The translations under genes and the position numbers were made by a program. The notes beneath the pieces are model-generated. The model was not told where the DNA came from. It was given only the letters and a program-made list of their open reading frames with translations, and ran no database searches. Shown here piece after piece: positions 32,462-44,811 of a stretch of 64,000 bases of DNA (the first letter of the stretch is position 1; each line of letters starts with the position of its first letter). The stretch is from Balamuthia mandrillaris (taxonomy: Eukaryota > Discosea > Longamoebia > Balamuthiidae), in NCBI GenBank assembly GCA_031835245.1, contig JAVKOQ010000152.1, positions 1-64,000 of the forward strand, written 5' to 3'.

Positions 32462-35183
32462 ATGCCGCATCTAAAAGTAACTGGTAAGTTGCGGAGTTCG
32501 GTCTGCTTCCTTGTCTCCCTCTGCTCTCTTTTCTTTGACTCTCACTCTCTTTTCTCTCTTTCTCTCTCTCTTTAACGTGTGCTCGTTATATGACTCGTTG
32601 TCATACTTTTCACTTTTGCAAAGTCGTCAAAGCTAAAAATTTAAAAGCTGCTGATTCTAATGGTTCGTCTTACCTCTCTCCTCTCTTCTCTTCTCTTCTT
32701 CTCTGCTCTTTCTCTCTCCCTCTCCTCTCTTTTGCGCTGTTCTTAAGGCTGATTATCAACAGGACTCAGCGATCCTTACTGTGTGCTGCGTCTCGGCGAC
32801 ACCAAAGCGAAAACGAAAGTTAAGAAAAAGACTTTGAACCCTGTCTGGAAGCATAACTTTACCATGTAATTTCTCTTCGCTTTCTCCACGCTCTAGATGG
32901 CGCTATCCTTGTGTTCGCTCTTTCGCTGTCTCTTATTCTTCTCGTTACCTTCTGGCATTCTCGTCTCTTCTCTGTTCTTCTCTCTCTGCTTGGTTTATCT
33001 CTCCGGTCTGTAACATTTCTTCTTTTTCTTTGTCTTTTTCTTGTACTGCATTCTTCCTCTTGTTCTTCTCTCCTTCTTCTTCTTTATTCTTCCTCAAAGT
33101 GATCTTGCCATCGAGACGTTACATCTGCAAGTATGGGACAAGGACAGAGGCAGCAAAGACGACTTCTTGGGAGAGATACGCGTGCAGCTGAGCGGCATAA
33201 TGCTGGACGGCAGCGATACGTGGTTCACCCTCCAAAACCGACCGGGCAAGGACGACAAGGTCACCGGCGAGATCCTCTTGCAGTTCTCCGCTAGCGAGAA
33301 GAAGAGCGGCTCCGTCATCAAGACTCCACGCTCCAAACGCAGAAACGAAGGATCCATCATCGAAGAACGTCCTCCTTCTCCTCTCGCAACAGTCTCTTCT
33401 CCTTCTTCCTCTTCCTCCTCTGCTTCCGCTTCAAATGGCTCCTCTTCTTCCTTATCTCTTCCTCCAGATGCATTTGTAACTGGAAGCAAGCTCTCTTCCT
33501 CTGCTCAAGCGGCCATCAAGAAGAAGATGGCCGCCTTCATCCAGGACCAATCCTCTCGTCCTGTTCCGTTCGGTCCTTTCGGCTCTGAAGGAAAGATCCC
33601 GATGCTGGACCTGAGTTCTTTGAGCCTGACTCACATCCCTCATTTCATGGCGGAGGAGTTGGCGGGTAAGCTCAAAGGCTTGGACTTGGGACATAACAAG
33701 CTGAGCAACTATCCTCAGCTGAGCCCGTTTTCCAACTTGGAGGTGCTGAGGCTGGAGGGCAACCAAATGAACTCTCTGCCGCCTATTATTGCTTCTTTGG
33801 GTTTGTTGTGTTATTCTTCTTCGTCTTGTTCTTGTTCTTCTTGTTCTTCTTGTTCTTCTTGTTCTTCTTGCTTTCTAACTCAGATCTCACATAGTTAAAC
33901 TTCGTGAGCTTCATCTCATGGGCAACCAGCTACGCTCTCTACCGCCTCAACTGGGCCAACTGACCTGCCTCGAGAAGCTCTTCCTCAACAACAACCAGCT
34001 CTCCTCCCTCTGCCCCGAAATCGGCCAGCTGGAGCGCCTCGAGGAGCTGCATCTTAGCGGCAACCCTTTGGGCAACAGCAGCTTGCCACGCACCATCGGG
34101 CGGTGCACCGGCATGGAGGTCATGGACCTCTCCTTCTGCTCCTTGGAGGCCTTGCCCAATGAGTTCACGCGCATGACGCGCCTGTTGGAGCTCAACCTGG
34201 CCACCAACCGGCTGACCGCCCTGCCGGCCACCATCGGCAGGATGACTCGCCTGGTGAGGTTGGACCTGAGCGATAACCTCCTGAAGGACCTGCCCATGTC
34301 CATCGGCTATTGTGTGAGTATGGAGACGTTGATGTTGGAGAGGAACCCTATCAAGGACACGAAGATGATGCAAAAGTATGGCATTGGCACGGATCACTTG
34401 ATGCAGTACCTTCAATCAAGAATGGAAGGTCAGTCTTTCTTCTTCTTGCTTTCTTCTTCCTCCTCCTCCTTCCTCTTCTTTCCTCTTCTTTCTCCATCCA
34501 CTAACAAAACACAAAAAACAGTATTTTTAGCAGACCATCCAGACTTGGCTCTCGATATCCGAGGAAGCGGAGGCGGTTCCAACAGTAACAGTCGGAGAAA
34601 GATTACCTCCTCCAGAGAGGGCTCTCCTTCCTCCTCTCCCTCTCCTTCCTCTTCCTCCTCCTCCCCTTCTGGCTCTGCCATCATAGACACCAGCTCCATT
34701 TCGGTCGAGGAGAAGCTGAGGCTGGTGAAGAAAGACGCCACCACCCTCATCTCCGATGTCCAGGTGAAGCTCTCCAACTTGAAGAGGTCCCTCAACGCGA
34801 CCACCACGTTGGAGTCGGCTTTGCCTGCCGCTCAAATGATACGAAGGCTTAAAACGGTTCGTTTTTATTTTTTTTTATGTTTCTATATTAATTTTTCTAT
34901 ACTATTTTTTATTTATCGAAAAAACAAAAAAAAATAACAGGAAATGGACAAAGTGAAGCAGCTCATCCCGGCGCATCCAAAGCCAAACCCTCCGCTCATC
35001 CACCAGGGAGAGGACAAGCTCTCCCAGGTCAAGAAGACGGTGAACGTGGCCCTCTACGACCTCGAACTCACCATCAACGACATCCAGAACGCGATGCTTG
35101 GCTCCACGGATCCTCAGGTGGTGGTCCCTCTCGTCAAAACGGTCAAGCTTGTGAGGGAGGAGCTCAACAGTTTGAGACTATAA
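32462..35183 (+). CDS. C2 domain + leucine-rich repeat protein
   Basis: Seven exons join in phase: 32462-32483, 32624-32662, 32763-32865, 33100-33800, 33895-34428, 34522-34856, 34941-35183; 658 residues. The N-terminal C2 domain reads MPHLKVTVVKAKNLKAADSN, then SDPYCVLRLGDTKAKTKV, LNPVWKHNFT and LQVWDKDRGSKDDFLGEI, with aspartates suited to calcium binding. After a serine-rich linker come about seven LRRs of the Shoc2/Erbin type (LKGLDLGHNKLSNYPQLSPF, LRELHLMGNQLRSLPPQLGQ, LVRLDLSDNLLKDLPMSIG). The C-terminal ~200 residues are low complexity followed by helices (SVEEKLRLVKKDATTLISDV, KLSNLKRSLNATTTLESALP). Likely a calcium/phospholipid-recruited scaffold. Start is tentative because exon 1 has only 22 coding bases. 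It ends 38 bp from the TrpC-TrpF gene. Confidence 0.85.
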
Positions 35184-35221
35184 TAAAACCAAATGTGTAA
35201 AATATTTGTGTTCGCTTTACT

Positions 35222-37276
35222 TTAGACAGCAACAGATTTTGCTGCAAGAACAAAAGCACGGATCTTCTCGACATCCTTCTTCCCGTCCTTCTCGTCCTCC
35301 ACTCCGCTCGACACATCCACAGCGAAGGGCTTCACGGCGGCAACAGCCTCGGCCACGTTCTCCGGCGTCAATCCACCAGCTAAGAAAATGGGTTGTTGCT
35401 TTTGTATCTCTGCCGCTATCGTCCAGTCGAAAGCTCTGCCGGTTCCTCCTCTCACTGATGGATCGAATGTATCCAACAATGCAGAAATGATCGTGTTGTT
35501 CTTCTTTGTCGCTGCGTCTTCTTCCTCTTCTAATGGCGCTGTTGCTTCCAAAATGGAAGAGAGAAGATTGTTGGTCTCTCCTCCATTTGCTTCTTTGTTG
35601 TTCTTGACATGAAAAGCTTTGATAGTAGGAACGCAGCAATTGGCAGCGGAGGAGAGGAGTTCTCCTCCAGAGAGCTGAACGAGGTCGAGAGGAACCTCTT
35701 TGGCAATCGCATTGACCCTTTCGGGATCATCATCTGCAAAGACGCCGACTAGCAACGGTCTGTCCTTGTTTACCACTTGTCTTATCTTTCGTGCCCAAAC
35801 GTGAAACCATTCGCTCTTTGCATCTACATCTTCTTTTCCTCCTTCACGTTTCATCGTTATCACTTGTTCTCGGGTTAGCAGTTCTTCTCTGTCCACACCA
35901 TTTTTCCGTTGTCGTCTCCATTGAGAAAGCGCTCGTTGGATCTCGGAAGCACGCTCAACGGAAATGCAACGCCGAGACTTTGTGGCAAAGACCAATCCTA
36001 TAAAGTCCGCTCCAGCCTCGGCAGTTGTTATCGCCATTTCTGGATCCTGCACGCCGCATATCTTCACCAATGCTTTTCTTTCTTGTTCTTCTTCTGCAAC
36101 TTGTCCTCGAAGTTGTTGGATTTTAAGGAATGGATCAGAAGCGCGCATAAGAGCTTCACCTACTAAGACTGCCTTTGCTCCAACTTGTTCAAAGTAGGCA
36201 ACATCCTTTCTTGAAGAAATGCCGCTCAACGCTGCCACCAATACTTCTTCACTCTCGGCTGACGAAGAAGAATCACAAGACATGGATTGAAGAAGGCGAG
36301 CGGTGGTGCCAAGGTCCACTTTAAAGTCGTGAAGGTTACGATTGTTGATGCCAAGGAGACGAGCGCCAATGCGAAGGGCTACCTTGCATTCCTCCTCGTT
36401 GGCAGCTTCCACCAATGGCTCCATGTTAAGTGCTCGACTGCAGCGCAGCAATTCTTTCAATCTGTCTTCATTCTCTGTAGTTGTTTTTGTAGACAAATGA
36501 AACAAGGTTAAGAACACGAAAGAAGAGAGTAGATTGAAGAGTAACAAGAACGATAAACAACAAGAACAAGGGAAAGAAAAAAAAAAGAAGATAACGAAGA
36601 AGAAGCAAAAGAGAACCGAAAGCAGCAACTATGAGCAGAACAGAGTCAGCGCCGTAGGCTCTCGCTTCGTAGACCTGATACTCGTCCAAGATGAAGTCCT
36701 TTCGCAACAAAGCAGGCCGCTCTGCTCCCAGTTCCTCTATGCTCTCTCGGATGGCTTGCATGTCCTCCAATGTTCCTTTTTTATTGATAATTATGGATTG
36801 ATGTTGAAAAATTAGCTAAATAATGCAAAAATCGTAATAATGTCAATAATATTAAATAATAGGAATAAGTGTCGAAAAATATAAAAGTGTCGAAAAATTG
36901 AGGATAAAAATCGAAAATATGGAAAAATTATGAAAGAAGAAGAAAAAAAAAAGTAGACCAAAGATGAACCTTTGAACCACGTTGGCTCCGTCAAGCAGGA
37001 AATGGCAGCAGCGCCAGCCTCAGCGTAGGTTCTGCCCTGCTTGGCAGCGTCTATGTCCGGCGCGATGTCTCCTTTGCTGGGCGAAGCCCGCTTGACCTCG
37101 GCCATGACGGCGGCGTGCCCATCCGCGCTCGCCCGAAGGAGCCTCTGGCGGAGATCCACCAGCGAGAAGCGGTTCAATCGTGCGGGCCGTTGGAGCTCCT
37201 CCAGAGGGACCTGCTGCTTGGCCCGTTGAATGTCCAGCAGCCGCTGGGCGCAGATCTTTTGCAGAATGGAAGTCAT
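35222..37276 (-). CDS. Bifunctional indole-3-glycerol-phosphate synthase / phosphoribosylanthranilate isomerase (TrpC-TrpF)
   Basis: Three exons join in phase: 37276-36970, 36775-36617, 36474-35222; 572 residues. The IGPS half comes first: [87 protein letters not shown] and ALVGEAL-like [10 protein letters not shown]. The PRAI half follows: [72 protein letters not shown] and AVDVSSGVE. It performs the third and fourth reactions from anthranilate to indole-3-glycerol phosphate. The order matches E. coli TrpC-F and the C-terminal parts of fungal TRP1; no glutamine amidotransferase domain is present. An insert of about 40 residues ([20 protein letters not shown] region) interrupts the PRAI barrel. 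Confidence 0.95.
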
Positions 37277-37725
37277 TTTTTTTTATTGTTGAATTATTCT
37301 TCTTTTTCGTTTATTTGTGTTAAAATTTAATTTATGTCGACTTCTAATTTCTGCCGACATCACCGCATGAGGGTCCCTGAATAATGACATCACCTATCTT
37401 ATCGTGACGTCTCGAGTGTCGACAAAAATATAACAGAGGGGAAAGAAGTGAAACATAAAAGAAAAGAGAGAAAGAAGAGAGACGAACGGCCGGTTGTGGT
37501 TTTTTTTTTTTTTTGTTTGGCTCTTCCAGTGTTGCAAGGAAAGGAGCAGTTCTTGTGGCTTCAAGCAGCGTAAAAACTTGCAGGTATTGTTTTTTTTAAA
37601 AAAATCGTTGTGTATTATTATTGTCACTGGAAGAAAAGAGAATTTTTTTAAAAAAATTCTCGTCGATGGACCGCGAACGATCATCAGAAAAAGAAAATAG
37701 GAGCGAAATACAATAGAACCGAGAA
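37277..37725. promoter_or_regulatory. Divergent TrpC-TrpF / UPF3 promoter region
   Basis: Gene-free 450 bp. It contains ATGTCGACTTC (about 37333), GAGTGTCGACAAAAA (about 37414) and CGTCGATGG (about 37660); the TGTCGAC words resemble ones upstream of chorismate synthase and the C2-LRR gene. T-runs are at 37499-37514. Whether the word is a regulatory site is an inference. Confidence 0.4.
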
Positions 37726-39528
37726 ATGTCAGCTGCAAGTGGCGCTGCAAACAACGCACTTAGAGGAGGAGGAGGAGGTGGAAGAGGAGGAGTAAGAGGT
37801 GGTTATCACCACGGCAGACACGCGCCTCAGCGCTCTGCCTCCACCCCTGCGCGTGGCCTCAAACCAGCTGCTGCGACCACCGCCACTAGCACGATCGCTG
37901 CTGCTACTGCCAATGCTGAAGTTAGTCTCTTGTGTTCTCTCCTTCTTCTCTCGTTCTCACCTTCTCCTCTTTCTTATCGTGTCTTCTTCTCTTTCCTTTC
38001 TTTCCATCTAACTCTCTTTTTCGAATAAGACACAGCAAAAACAACAGCAGCAGCAACCAACGAACACATCTGCTTTTACCAGCACACAACAACCCAAGAA
38101 AGCCACCGAAGGAAGCAACAGCACTGCTGCTGCTTCAGCGGCTAACAGCAGCAATAAAAGCGGAGGCAAAAGAAGAAAAACCAAGTTGATAGTGAGGGGC
38201 TTGCCTCCTGCCCTCTCTGAAGAGGCATTTCGTTCTGCTGTCGGCGATGCCCACCTCCAAAACACCGACTACATCTTCTTCGTTCCTGGTCACTCAAGGT
38301 TTCTATCGCTCTTCTTTTGCCTCTGCTCCTTTGTTGTTGTTTTTCTCTTCTCTCTTTTCTGACTCGTTTCATTCTCGTTTTTTTAACAAAAATCGATGAA
38401 GCACAAAGAGGACTGTGTTAGGGTATGCATTTATGAACTTTACAGAGTCAGAGCTGTTGCTTCAATTTGTGCGTAGCTTCAATGGACACAGCTTCATCGA
38501 TGGCAAAGGGAAGCCCTACGTCATCTCCATCGAATATGCTCCCTATCAACGCAAACCTAAACAAAGAAAGAAGAGCGATCCTCGTGAAGGAAGTCTTGAA
38601 CAAGGTTTCTATTTCACTTTTTTTTTTCACAAAGTGTTTTGTCTCCTCTGGTTCTAGCTCTCGTTTTCTCTGCTCTTATCTTTTCGTACTCTTCTTGGTA
38701 AACGTATTTACTGTTTGTTTTCTTTTGAAACTCAATAGATGAAGATTATCTAAAGTTCATCGAAGAAGTCAACAAGGAAGACACAAAGAGCGCGTTGCCA
38801 AGCGCTGAGGTGCAGCTCGAAAAGAGGTTAGCAGAGGAGAGAGAGCTTTTGGAAAAGCACGGAGGACAGGCTCCTCCAATCATGTCTCCTCTTCTTCGCG
38901 AGTTGCTCGAAAAGAAAGCCTTGCGAGCTGCCAAACGGGTTTTTATCTTTCTTTTCTTTCGCTTCTTTACTTCTCTTCTCTATCGCTTTCTTCCTCTCTT
39001 TTCTTTCTATAATTTTTATTTAACTGCATTTCTCCAAAACAAAAACCAAAAGGGGCGCACTCCAAAACGAGACAAACGAGAACGCCGACGACGCCAAAAG
39101 AAAGCGGCCGCATCCTTGGATGGAACTGCTACCGCCGGAGATGACGCGGGCTTGAAGAAATCATTAGCCTCTTCTGCTCCCAAAAAGAGACGCAGCAGAA
39201 GACAACCACTCGGGCGCCAAAGCCGTTCCAACATTCTCAAAGAGGAAGCGGCCTCTGATGCTTCTTCCACCTCGTCACCACAAACACAAGCTAGAAATCC
39301 AAACCCACAACGAGGTCTAAGAATGAATAAGAAACGAGGAGGAGTAAGCGGATCGGCTCCATCGCCCATGTGGTCTCCTGCTGTGCAAAAGAACCTCCAA
39401 CCTGGCGCTATCATGATACAAACTCGTGCCTCTTCCACTGTACGCCTTTTGCCTTCCCTCCTTTTCTCTTCTTTTTACCCTTCTCTCTGTGTTTCTGATC
39501 GCTTTCCCATTAGGAGACGGGCAAATAA
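37726..39528 (+). CDS. UPF3: UPF3 homologue, nonsense-mediated mRNA decay factor
   Basis: UPF3 bridges the exon-junction complex and UPF2 in nonsense-mediated decay. Six exons join in phase: 37726-37920, 38030-38298, 38402-38604, 38739-38938, 39053-39439, 39514-39528; 422 residues. The Smg-4/UPF3 RRM-like domain is seen as KLIVRGLPPALSEEAFRSAV, TDYIFFVPG, TVLGYAFMNFTESELLLQFV, FNGHSFIDGKGKPYVISIEY and APYQRKPKQRKKSDPREGSL followed by EQDEDYLKFIE. A gap-free charged helical stretch follows, then a basic region (KRDKRERRRRQKK). The N terminus is Gly/Arg-rich (GGGGGRGGVRGG) and Gln/Ser-rich. The last exon codes only ETGK before TAA. Confidence 0.92.
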
Positions 39529-39902
39529 GTTAGGGTAACACCAACAAGCGTTAAAACAGGTCTAACTCAACTCCTCCTTTTTTAAATTGGCTGCTCTGTT
39601 GTTCCTCCAACTGTTGGCCACAGAGGAATCCTACCAACAGCGGAAGAAGCGACGAAACTCTTTGCACCAAAACTCGTTTCTTTGTGGTTCGAACGATAAT
39701 GGCAGAGCGAAGAACAAAGACAAAGATTCTGAGAGAGCTTTCCACTCCCATACACGTTTTTGTAATGGTTCTTCTTCAAATACACAACTCTTTCTTCTTT
39801 CTTCTTTCTTCTTTCTTCTTTCTTCTTTCTTCTTTCTTACTTCTTAAAAGTAAAGTTTTTAGTTTACAAAAAGAGAATACAAGCCTTCTCTTTCTTTTGT
39901 TG
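39529..39902. other. Spacer with TTTCTTC repeats
   Basis: Between the convergent UPF3 and ankyrin-protein genes. A run of TTTCTTC units is at about 39789-39845. Short ORFs on both strands are not convincing. Presumably both 3' UTRs. Confidence 0.45.
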
Positions 39903-41576
39903 TTATGCACAGCTTTCTTTCATTTTTGCCATCATTTCCTGCCTCCTTCGTTGTTGTTCTTTCAGGTCGGCCGCAACGCTCTGCCTCAGCGCGTCCAGCC
40001 CTCTGCGCAGGTCGGCCATCGTCGCCACTTTGAAGCCCAACATCTCCACCAGCTGTCCCCTGAACTCCTGGTCCTCCCTCAACAACGTCAGCACCACTTC
40101 CTTCCATCTCACCTCGGAACTTCTCCCTTCTCCGTTTTCTTCGTATCCTTCTTCCTCTTCTTCCTCCTCTTCTTCTCTGTCCACTCCGCTCTCATTTCCG
40201 CTTCCTCTTCTTCCGTTCGTTTGTTGCTGTGGATAAGAGGAAGAAGAAGAAGAAGGAGAAGACGTGGAAGAAGCAGACGGCGACGAAGGAGAAGGAGAGG
40301 AGTGGAGCGAACGAAGAGCGAATTGAGCTTCCTCCTGAGCCAAAAGATTGCCATGACAGGAGGCCCGTTTGTTGCGGCGTTGGAGGTGAGAAACGGTGGC
40401 GGAGGCGAACATGCGGGCGAGCACCTCGTTGGAAGCGGCCAGCTCGGCGGGGGTGAGGCCATCCCGGTTCTTGGCGGAGGCATTGGCGCCGCTCCCCAGA
40501 AGAACCGCCACCAGGTCTTTGTTTTGTTGACGAACGGCCAAGTGAAGCGGTGCGTCTTCATATCTGTTTTTTAAAAAAAATATAAATATAAGAAAGAAGA
40601 AGAAGGAAGAAGGAAGCAGGAAGCAGGAAGAATGAAGAATGAAGAATGAAGAAGGGAGAAAGAAGAATGAAGCAGGAAGAGGGAAGAAGGGAGAATGAAG
40701 AAAGAAGAATGAAGCAGGAAGAATGAAGAAGGAGGAAGGAAGGAGAGGTGGTAGAAGGAAAAAAGAAATGCGTTACTTGTTACAAACATCAACATCGGCT
40801 TGATGGTGAATGAGAAACTGAAGCACTTGTGGGTCGTTTTCTTTGCTGATGGCCATATGCAATGGAGTCTCTCCTTTATTTATTTATTTATTTATTTGTT
40901 GTTATTGCTTTGTTGCAACAAAAAAAAAAAAATGAAAAGAAAAACATAAAAGAAAAAGAAGAAAAAAAAGAAAAAAGAAAAAAGAAAAAAGAAGAAAAGA
41001 AGAAAAGAAGAAAAGAAGAAAAGAAGAAAAGAAGAAAAGAAGAAAAGAAGAAAAGAAGAAAAGAAGAAAAGAAAAAGAAGAAAAGAAGAAAAAAGAAAAG
41101 ATATAAAGGAAGAATGACAACAAACCGTTCTTGTTGGTAGGGTCAGCACCAAGTTCGTCTATCAAGCTCTTGAGGATAAAGAAATAGTCCCCCCGCTCGG
41201 CAGAAGTGGGGAGCGGCATGCGCACAAAGTAATGCAAGACGGTGGAGAGGTCGACGGAGGTGAGGCTCAGGTCGGGTCGACGAGGGCTCTCCCTCAACAA
41301 ATACTGCGCCAGAGCGAACTGGTTGTTGGAGCAGGCGATGAGCAGCGGGGTGAAGCCCGTCCGGTCCTGCGCGTCCACGTCGGCCTTGTGCTTCTCCAGC
41401 AGCAGCTTGAGGAGAGGGAGGTGGCCGTTCTCGGCGGCGATGTGCAGCGCCCGTTGGCCTCGCTTGTTGGTGGCTTCGACGAGGTCGGACCACCCCTCTT
41501 TCTTGAGCCCTCTCTTCACGTCGGAGAGGTTGCCCTCCGCAACGGCCGCGTGAAAGGAGGCGAGCTTCGCATCCAT
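39903..41576 (-). CDS. Ankyrin-repeat protein
   Basis: Three exons join in phase: 41576-41126, 40873-40777, 40563-39903; 402 residues. About six ankyrin repeats span residues ~5-210: GQRALHIAAENGHLPLLKLL, GFTPLLIACSNNQFALAQYL, GETPLHMAISKENDPQVLQF across a splice, and DAPLHLAVRQQNKDLVAVLL, then GLTPAELAASNEVLARMFA. A serine-rich linker and an acidic run ([10 protein letters not shown]) lead to a C-terminal helical region (VLTLLREDQEFRGQLVEMLG, DALRQSVAADLKEQQRRRQE). No enzyme domain. Likely a protein-interaction adaptor; partner unknown. Its start is about 290 bp from the divergent shikimate dehydrogenase. Confidence 0.85.
40920..41100. repeat. AAGAAAAG-type repeat in ankyrin-gene intron 1
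   Basis: Purine tract on the + strand, GAAAAGAA and AAAAGAAGAAAAG units, lying inside the intron at 40874-41125 of the minus-strand ankyrin gene; the sense strand is therefore CTTTTCTT. The second intron (40564-40776) carries GAAGAATGAAGCAGGAA units. A TTTA run is at 40876-40899. Confidence 0.9.
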
Positions 41577-41868
41577 CTTCTTATTCCGTTTTTTCTGTTG
41601 GCCTGCTCTCTTCTCTCTCTATTCTTCCTCGTTAAATTTATTATCGGTGTAAATGGTGGAGCTGTAATGCTGTCGGCAAAATTACTTCAAAATGGGAATT
41701 TTCCAAATAAATCTCAAATTATCAGAAAAATTTTCGATAATCCTAATATACACGCCAAACATTTCGTCGATTGATAATTTTTCGAAAAAATGAGTAAATT
41801 TTCCATTTTTATTGGTTTTTTATTTTTATAAATTAAATTCCATGACGACGTGAAAGGTGAAAGAAAAA

Positions 41869-42849
41869 ATGACAACCAAGAAAGAGTTTTACTTGTATGG
41901 CTCGCCCATCAGCCACTCCCCCTCGCCTCTGCTTCACAATGCCGGCTTCCAGGCCCTTTCCTTGCCCTACCGCTACTCCCTCTGCGAGACCACCGACATC
42001 GAAAAGGTGGTGGAGCGCCTCAGAGAACCCAACACCGCAGGGGGCAGCGTGACCATCCCTCACAAGCAAACCATCATGCCCTTCCTGGACGAGATCTCGG
42101 ACTCTGCCGCCAGGATAGGAGCCGTCAACACCGTCGTCAAGGCCGAGGATGGCCGCTTGTTGGGCGACAACACCGACTGGCTGGCCATCCACGACGCTGT
42201 TCTCTCCAAGCTCACCCACTTGGCAGCTTCTCCTGGCTCACGGTTGGAGCTGAAAGGGAAGAAAGGGTTGGTCATAGGGGCAGGTGGGACGGCCCACGCT
42301 GCCTGCTACGCGCTGTCTCAGCTGGGGCTTGACCTCTATGTCTACAACCGTACCCTGGACAAGGCCCAACGCTTGGTGCAACGCTTTGGTGGCGTGCAAG
42401 CCCTGAGCAACCTGGATGAGCTGCTCTTTGCTTCTCCTGAAGGCAAAGAGCAACAAGGGCAGAGCATGGTGGAGGTGGTCATTGGAACGGTGCCGCCAAC
42501 GGCTGGCTTTGAGCTGCCAGAAGCCATCTTGCAAAGAACCAGGGTGGTGGTGGAACTGGTGTATCACCCAAGGAGAACCCCGCTGATACAGCAAGCATTG
42601 AAGCAAAAGGAGAACGGCGTGAGGATAGAGGTCGTGGAAGGGATTGAGCTGCTGCTCCTGCAAGGGCTCTGTCAGTTTAGGATCTGGACAGAGGGGAAAG
42701 GCAAGCAGGCGGAGGAGGAAGAGGAGAGGCAAGAACGAGCAAAGAGAGTGATCGTGCAGAGGATGTTGAAGGAGTATAGAGGCGGAGAGTTGCTGGAGAA
42801 TCCTCCTTCCACTTTTCTTCCTTTTGTCCCTTCTTCGTCCAATGAATAG
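41869..42849 (+). CDS. aroE: Shikimate dehydrogenase
   Basis: Reduces 3-dehydroshikimate to shikimate with NADPH. 326 residues, no introns, starting at the first in-frame ATG (MTTKKEFYLYG). Landmarks: YGSPISHSPSPLLHNAGF (substrate loop), GGSVTIPHKQTIMP with the catalytic lysine, IGAVNT, LGDNTDW with the catalytic aspartate, and GLVIGAGGTAHAACYALSQL for NADP. VYNRTLDKAQRL follows, and GLCQFRIWTEG near the end is the expected QxxxFxxWTG-like helix. It resembles the C-terminal domain of the fungal AROM protein but stands alone here. A Glu/Arg-rich tail (AEEEEERQERAKRV) is extra. It ends in TAG. No targeting peptide is apparent. Confidence 0.93.
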   Translation: MTTKKEFYLYGSPISHSPSPLLHNAGFQALSLPYRYSLCETTDIEKVVERLREPNTAGGSVTIPHKQTIMPFLDEISDSAARIGAVNTVVKAEDGRLLGDNTDWLAIHDAVLSKLTHLAASPGSRLELKGKKGLVIGAGGTAHAACYALSQLGLDLYVYNRTLDKAQRLVQRFGGVQALSNLDELLFASPEGKEQQGQSMVEVVIGTVPPTAGFELPEAILQRTRVVVELVYHPRRTPLIQQALKQKENGVRIEVVEGIELLLLQGLCQFRIWTEGKGKQAEEEEERQERAKRVIVQRMLKEYRGGELLENPPSTFLPFVPSSSNE

Positions 42850-42955
42850 AAAGAAAGAACCACAACCGTTTCTCTCTCTTCGAGAGAGAGAGAGAGAGAG
42901 AGAGCGAGACTTTAAGAAAAGAGAAGCACAGAGAGGCGAGTGAAAAAAGCAGAAA

Positions 42956-42995
<40 letters not shown>

Positions 42996-43037
42996 GAAAA
43001 AGCCGAGAAGTGTGACGTTGGAGTTTCTTTGTTCACC

Positions 43038-44775
43038 TTAGAGTTGAACACCAAGCTGCTTAGCTACAGTGCCCATGTCCTTATCTCCTCTGCCACTCAA
43101 ACAGATGAGTATATGCTTGCTGGGATCCAACTGACGAGCCACCTGAAGTGCGTGGTAAATGGCGTGGGAAGTTTCCAACGCGGGAATGATGCCCTCCTTC
43201 TGGGTAAGCGTCTTGAAGCCCTCCATCGCCTCCTCATCCGTTACTCCCACATACTCTGCTCTGCCTGTGGCTCGCAACCAAGCGTGCTCTGGTCCCACTC
43301 CTAGTTTTTTTTTTAAGATTTAGTGTTAGAAAAGAAAAACGAACCAAACGCCAAGAAGAAGAACAAGAAGAAGAAAACGAACCAGGATAGTCAAGGCCAG
43401 CGGAGATGCTGTGAGTGCCTTTGATCTGTCCCTCATGATCCTGCAACAGCATAGTGCGAGTACCATGCAAAACGCCAATGGTGCCCTTGCTGCAGGTGGC
43501 ACAGTGCTTATCTCCCTCCATGCCCTCTCCAGCAGCCTCCACACCGATGATCCTCACTCCCTCATCTCCAATGAAAGGATGGAACATGCCGATGGCATTG
43601 CTGCCACCGCCCACACACGCCATCACCACATCTGGCAGCTTTCCATCGTGCAGCTGCTTGAACTGTTCGCGAGCCTCTCTGCCGATGATGCTCTGGAAGT
43701 CACGCACGATGGTAGGGAAAGGATGAGGTCCGATGGCAGAGCCGATGAGGTAGTGCGTGGTTCGGATGTTGGTAACCCAGTCACGCATGGCCTCGTTGAT
43801 GGCGTCCTTGAGAGTCTTGGATCCACTCTCCACGGGCACCACCGTGGCTCCCATCATCTTCATCTTGAAGACGTTGAGGGATTGGCGTTGGATGTCCTCC
43901 GCTCCCATGTAGACCACGCACTCCATTCCCATCTTGGCGCAGACCGTGGCGGTAGCAACGCCATGTTGGCCAGCACCCGTCTCTGCGATGATCCGTTTCT
44001 TGCCAAGGCGCTTGGCCAAAAGGATTTGTCCAACTGTTAGTTATTGTTGTTTAGTTTGGATTGTTCAAATAAACAAAACAAAAGAAGCAGAGAAACAAAG
44101 ATGAAGAAAAGATGATAAGAAAAGACGCACTAGCATTGTTGATCTTGTGAGCGCCGGTATGAGCGAGATCCTCGCGTTTAAACCATATCTGAGCTCCGCC
44201 GTTTTCGCGTGAAAGGCGATCGGCATGATAAATGGGAGTGGGTCGTCCCACATAGGTGTAGTAGGATCGTAGTTCCTCGTGGAATGAGGGATCGTCCTTC
44301 AACTGGCTGTAGGCAAGCTCCAGCTCGTTGAGAGCTCCGACCAGGATCTCTGGTGCATATCTACCTCCAAACTCTCCAAAGTGGGCAGGAAGCAAGTGCG
44401 TATCTCCTTTTCCGTTTTTGCCTGATGATGAAACGAATAGAGTTAAGCAAAGAAGCAAGAAATGGAACAAGACGGTCGAAGACAGAGGATAGGAGAGACA
44501 AACCAGAGGGAGAAGGTGCTTGCAGCTTGTCGTAGAGAGTGGAGGAAGAGCCTTGGGTGAAGTATTCCACGGTCTGTTTACCTACTTGAGCTCTTTGTCC
44601 AGCCTCCGCTTCTCCAATGGCTTTCACCAACTTTGATCCGATCACGACGCCTTCTCCCAGCCCTGCCACTTGATCCTTTTTTTTTTTGTTTTGTTTTTGT
44701 TTTGTGAGACGTGTGCGTGTTTGCTTATTGTTACTGCATCAAGAAGAAAAGACAAAAAGAAAGAAACAAATCAAG

Positions 44776-44811
<36 letters not shown>

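Noticed and set aside
40862-41140. Lysine/glutamate-rich plus ORF
   Set aside because: Translation of the purine repeat in the ankyrin gene's first intron.
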